The translations under genes and the position numbers were made by a program. The notes below the pieces were generated by a model. The model was not told the origin of the DNA. It did not search any database and worked only from the letters and a program-made list of their open reading frames with translations. 24,376 bases of DNA from Desulfovibrio sp. Dsv1 (GTDB lineage Bacteria; Desulfobacterota; Desulfovibrionia; Desulfovibrionales; Desulfovibrionaceae), in contig APFI01000057.1 in assembly GCA_000403945.1 (NCBI GenBank), positions 1 through 24,376 of the forward strand, in the 5' to 3' direction. Every line of letters starts with the position of its first letter. Within the stretch, counting starts at the first letter, position 1. Positions 22,440 through 24,376 of the stretch are shown in pieces.

Positions 22440-22687
22440 GGAGTTCCATGTCGCTGGCGCTGGCCGCCGTCTTGTGGATAAGCTTCCGGACCATGCGCCG
22501 CGCCCGGCGCGGATAAAGTTTTCCCCCGTACTTCTCTGCCACTAATGGAAACAAAGTGGATAGGTAGCATAAAAATTTTGCTGAAACAAGCCTTGTGCGC
22601 GGACTAGGCTAGGCGCGCCCTGTGAACTTCTGTGGACAGCACCCACCAAACTGGACAAGAGCCTGAGAGTCGGATTATGCTAATTCG
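22440..22687. other. oriC: Divergent dnaA / M23 gap, candidate origin segment
   Basis: The perfect DnaA box TGTGGATAA (reverse of TTATCCACA) is at 22473-22481. Weaker boxes of seven matches in nine are at 22555-22563 (AGTGGATAG) and 22631-22639 (TGTGGACAG), all in the same orientation. A short AT-rich patch (GCATAAAAATTTTGC) lies at about 22568-22582. The gap must also carry the divergent promoters of dnaA and the peptidase gene, which I could not place. Spaced, co-oriented boxes next to dnaA are typical of bacterial origins, but the box number is small. Confidence 0.45.
22473..22481 (-). promoter_or_regulatory. Perfect DnaA box
   Basis: The reverse strand reads TTATCCACA, the consensus high-affinity DnaA box. 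It lies 34 bases upstream of the dnaA start codon, so it could serve both the origin and self-repression of dnaA transcription. Confidence 0.7.
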
Positions 22688-24244
22688 ATGAGGAAACTGC
22701 TCTGGCTGGTGGAAATTTTTTTAATTTTTCTGGTGGGCGGAGTGCTGGTGCAGCATGCTGGCAGAACCGGTTTTGCGTCCGCCGGGCCTGACGCGATCAT
22801 CCAGCTGGCGCTGCCTCAAGCCTTCTCTGTCCCCTGCGAAGCCGGACGCGCGCCGGAGGCTGTGGCAGTCGAAGACCCCGCAGGGGCTAGTCTTTCGCAG
22901 TCTGTGCCCGGTACCCCCACTGACGCGCCCAGCGAGGTTTTCGGCGACAGCGCGCTTCAGCCAGCTCTGACGCCGGACACGCCTTTGGCTGTTCCTCCTG
23001 TTCAGTCTTTCACGACCGCAGGTACTGAGGAAGAGACCAACGGAACGGCTTCCGGCGAGGAAGTGGTCAAAGGTACTGTGGAAAAAGGCGACACCATCAG
23101 CAAAATTCTGGAAGGGACGGGCAGCGAAGGCATCTATCAATATATCAGCGCGGCCCGGCAGGTTTTTTCCATGCGCTCCTTCCGTGAGGGACAGCCTTAC
23201 GCCATCGTCACGGATACGGCTTCGGGCCGGGTCAAGCGCTTTGAGTATGAAATTGACAACCGCCGCCGTCTGGTAGTGGAAGGCGTCGAAGAACCGGCGG
23301 CTAGGGTGGAGGTCATTGAGTATGTAACATTGCTTGGCACGGTGGAAGCCGCCATCAGCGACAATCTTTTCCAGGCTGTGGCCGATGTGGGAGAAAGCCC
23401 GCAGATGGCCCTGCAACTGGCCGAGCTCTTCGGGGCGGAAATTAACTTTATCCGCGATCTGCAGGAAGGTGACAGTTTTTCCGTGCTGGTGGAAAAACGC
23501 TACCGCGAAGGGGAATACAAGGGCTACGGTCGCATTCTGGCCGCACATTTCACCAATAAGGGCAAGACCTTCGAGGCCTATCTTTTTCGCGACGGCCCGG
23601 AGCGGGCGCAGTATTACAACCGCAAGGGCGAAAATCTGCGTAAGACCCTTTTGCAGGCTCCTTTGGCTTTCACCCGCGTAACGTCACGCTTCGCATCAAG
23701 CCGCAAGCACCCCATTCTGGGCTACAGCCGCCCGCATATGGGCGTGGACTACGGCGCGCCCACCGGCACGCCGGTCAAGGCCGTCGGCGAGGGCACTGTC
23801 ACCAAACGCGGCTGGGCCGGCGGCTACGGCAACCAGATTATCGTCAGGCATGTGGCCGGGCTGGAATCCATGTATTCCCATCTTTCCGGTTATGCTCGGG
23901 GGCTGCGGCAGGGCCAGCGCGTGCGGCAGGGCCAAGTCATCGGGTTCGTGGGCAGCACTGGTCTGGCTACCGGGCCGCATCTGGATTTCCGCCTGCGCCA
24001 GAACGGCAATTTCATCAATCCCACCAAGGCTATCAATCCGCGCGGCGCGCCGGTTTCCGCTAGGCGTAGGGCCGCGTTTGTAAAAACCGTGGCCGAAGAA
24101 CTGGCCTATCTGCAAGGGCGGCGTCCCCTAGCTGGATACACAGTGGACAGCGTGGTGCCGGAACATTCCGTGCTCACTGACAATACGCCGGATAAAAAGC
24201 AGAAGAAAAGCCCGCCCGCAAAACACGGCAGCGGGGCTAGATAA
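22688..24244 (+). CDS. Membrane-anchored M23 family peptidoglycan peptidase (Csd3/MepM-like)
   Basis: This 518-residue envelope protein probably cuts peptidoglycan cross-links or regulates such enzymes. An N-terminal hydrophobic segment (about 3-23) serves as a signal or membrane anchor. A long Pro/Ala/Thr-rich linker (about 30-130) follows, then an OapA/Csd3-like middle region (VEKGDTISKILEGTG, then LFQAVADVGESPQMALQLAE and DLQEGDSFSVLVEKRY). The C-terminal LytM-type domain (about 340-445) has His350 and Asp354 in HMGVDYG and His398 in SHLSG. The last motif reads GPHLDFRL (His431, Asp433) where most M23 peptidases have HxH, so the third zinc ligand is Asp instead of His. Activity may be retained with aspartate as ligand, or altered. 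The basic tail (KKQKKSPPAKHGSG) is unremarkable. The ribosome site is weak. It diverges from dnaA. The family is firm; substrate and activity are not. Confidence 0.85.
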   Translation: MRKLLWLVEIFLIFLVGGVLVQHAGRTGFASAGPDAIIQLALPQAFSVPCEAGRAPEAVAVEDPAGASLSQSVPGTPTDAPSEVFGDSALQPALTPDTPLAVPPVQSFTTAGTEEETNGTASGEEVVKGTVEKGDTISKILEGTGSEGIYQYISAARQVFSMRSFREGQPYAIVTDTASGRVKRFEYEIDNRRRLVVEGVEEPAARVEVIEYVTLLGTVEAAISDNLFQAVADVGESPQMALQLAELFGAEINFIRDLQEGDSFSVLVEKRYREGEYKGYGRILAAHFTNKGKTFEAYLFRDGPERAQYYNRKGENLRKTLLQAPLAFTRVTSRFASSRKHPILGYSRPHMGVDYGAPTGTPVKAVGEGTVTKRGWAGGYGNQIIVRHVAGLESMYSHLSGYARGLRQGQRVRQGQVIGFVGSTGLATGPHLDFRLRQNGNFINPTKAINPRGAPVSARRRAAFVKTVAEELAYLQGRRPLAGYTVDSVVPEHSVLTDNTPDKKQKKSPPAKHGSGAR

Positions 24245-24299
24245 TTTCAATACTAGAGCAGGCGCCAGCCCGAAGGCCTGAAAAAAAAGTTAGGGGCTG

Positions 24300-24325
24300 T
24301 CCTGGCTAAGAAAAAAGAGCTAGGA
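24300..24325. other. Stem-loop in the right-hand end of the window
   Basis: TCCTGGCT (24300-24307) and AGCTAGGA (24318-24325) pair over 8 positions with one G-T wobble, around an A-rich loop. It lies 56 bases after the M23 peptidase stop. No T run follows on the plus strand, so it is not a typical terminator. The remaining sequence to 24376 shows no supported gene start. Confidence 0.3.
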
Positions 24326-24376
24326 TAACGACATGTATGAAAGGCGCGGCAGGCTAAATAATCGGCAACAGACCGA

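Noticed and set aside
24263..24290. Possible terminator CAGGC/GCCTG followed by a run of A
   Set aside because: The stem is short with a large loop, and the following run is A rather than T on the plus strand. On the minus strand the T run would come before the hairpin.
1..24376. Search for mobile elements, CRISPR arrays, toxin-antitoxin pairs, phage genes, tRNA or rRNA
   Set aside because: No transposase, integrase, spaced direct repeats or tRNA-like T-loop sequence was recognised. The gene content is ordinary core chromosome.

Overview
This window looks like the replication-origin region of a bacterial chromosome, most likely from the Desulfovibrionaceae (Desulfovibrio or a close relative). 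That placement is inferred from gene order (dnaA-dnaN-gyrB-gyrA, then a TPR lipoprotein gene, purF, hisS-aspS, def-fmt-DUF116-rsmB), protein character and a moderately high GC content judged by eye. No database search was possible.

Layout from the right end. A divergent pair, dnaA (minus) and a membrane-anchored M23 peptidase gene (plus), flanks a 248-base gap with a perfect DnaA box at 22473-22481. Leftwards on the minus strand come dnaN, gyrB, a gap with a doubtful small ORF, a small membrane protein gene, gyrA, a TPR lipoprotein gene and purF. The purF gene and the two before it are tightly packed. A translation block follows: hisS-aspS-def-fmt, overlapping throughout and closed by a good intrinsic terminator. 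Next are a DUF116 membrane protein gene and rsmB, coupled by a 4-base overlap. Nearly 18 kb is thus co-oriented and transcribed away from the presumed origin.

At the left, parA and parB are on the plus strand. A parS-like site (1991-2006) precedes parA, and a small zinc-ribbon-like gene on the opposite strand separates parA from parB. Divergent from parA are a single-domain response regulator gene and a DsbA/ScsC-like periplasmic thioredoxin-fold protein gene. At the far left is what looks like a short frameshifted gene ending in a hairpin.

Functionally the window combines replication initiation (DnaA, beta clamp), supercoiling (gyrase), origin segregation (ParABS), translation start and charging (Fmt, Def, AspRS, HisRS, RsmB), purine synthesis (PurF) and envelope proteins. 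I saw no mobile element, CRISPR array, tRNA or rRNA, and no clear new multi-gene system. The most useful second-look items are the split parAB locus with its parS site, the two candidate origin segments, the unusual DnaA ATPase domain, the non-discriminating-type AspRS residues, and the HxD motif in the M23 peptidase.
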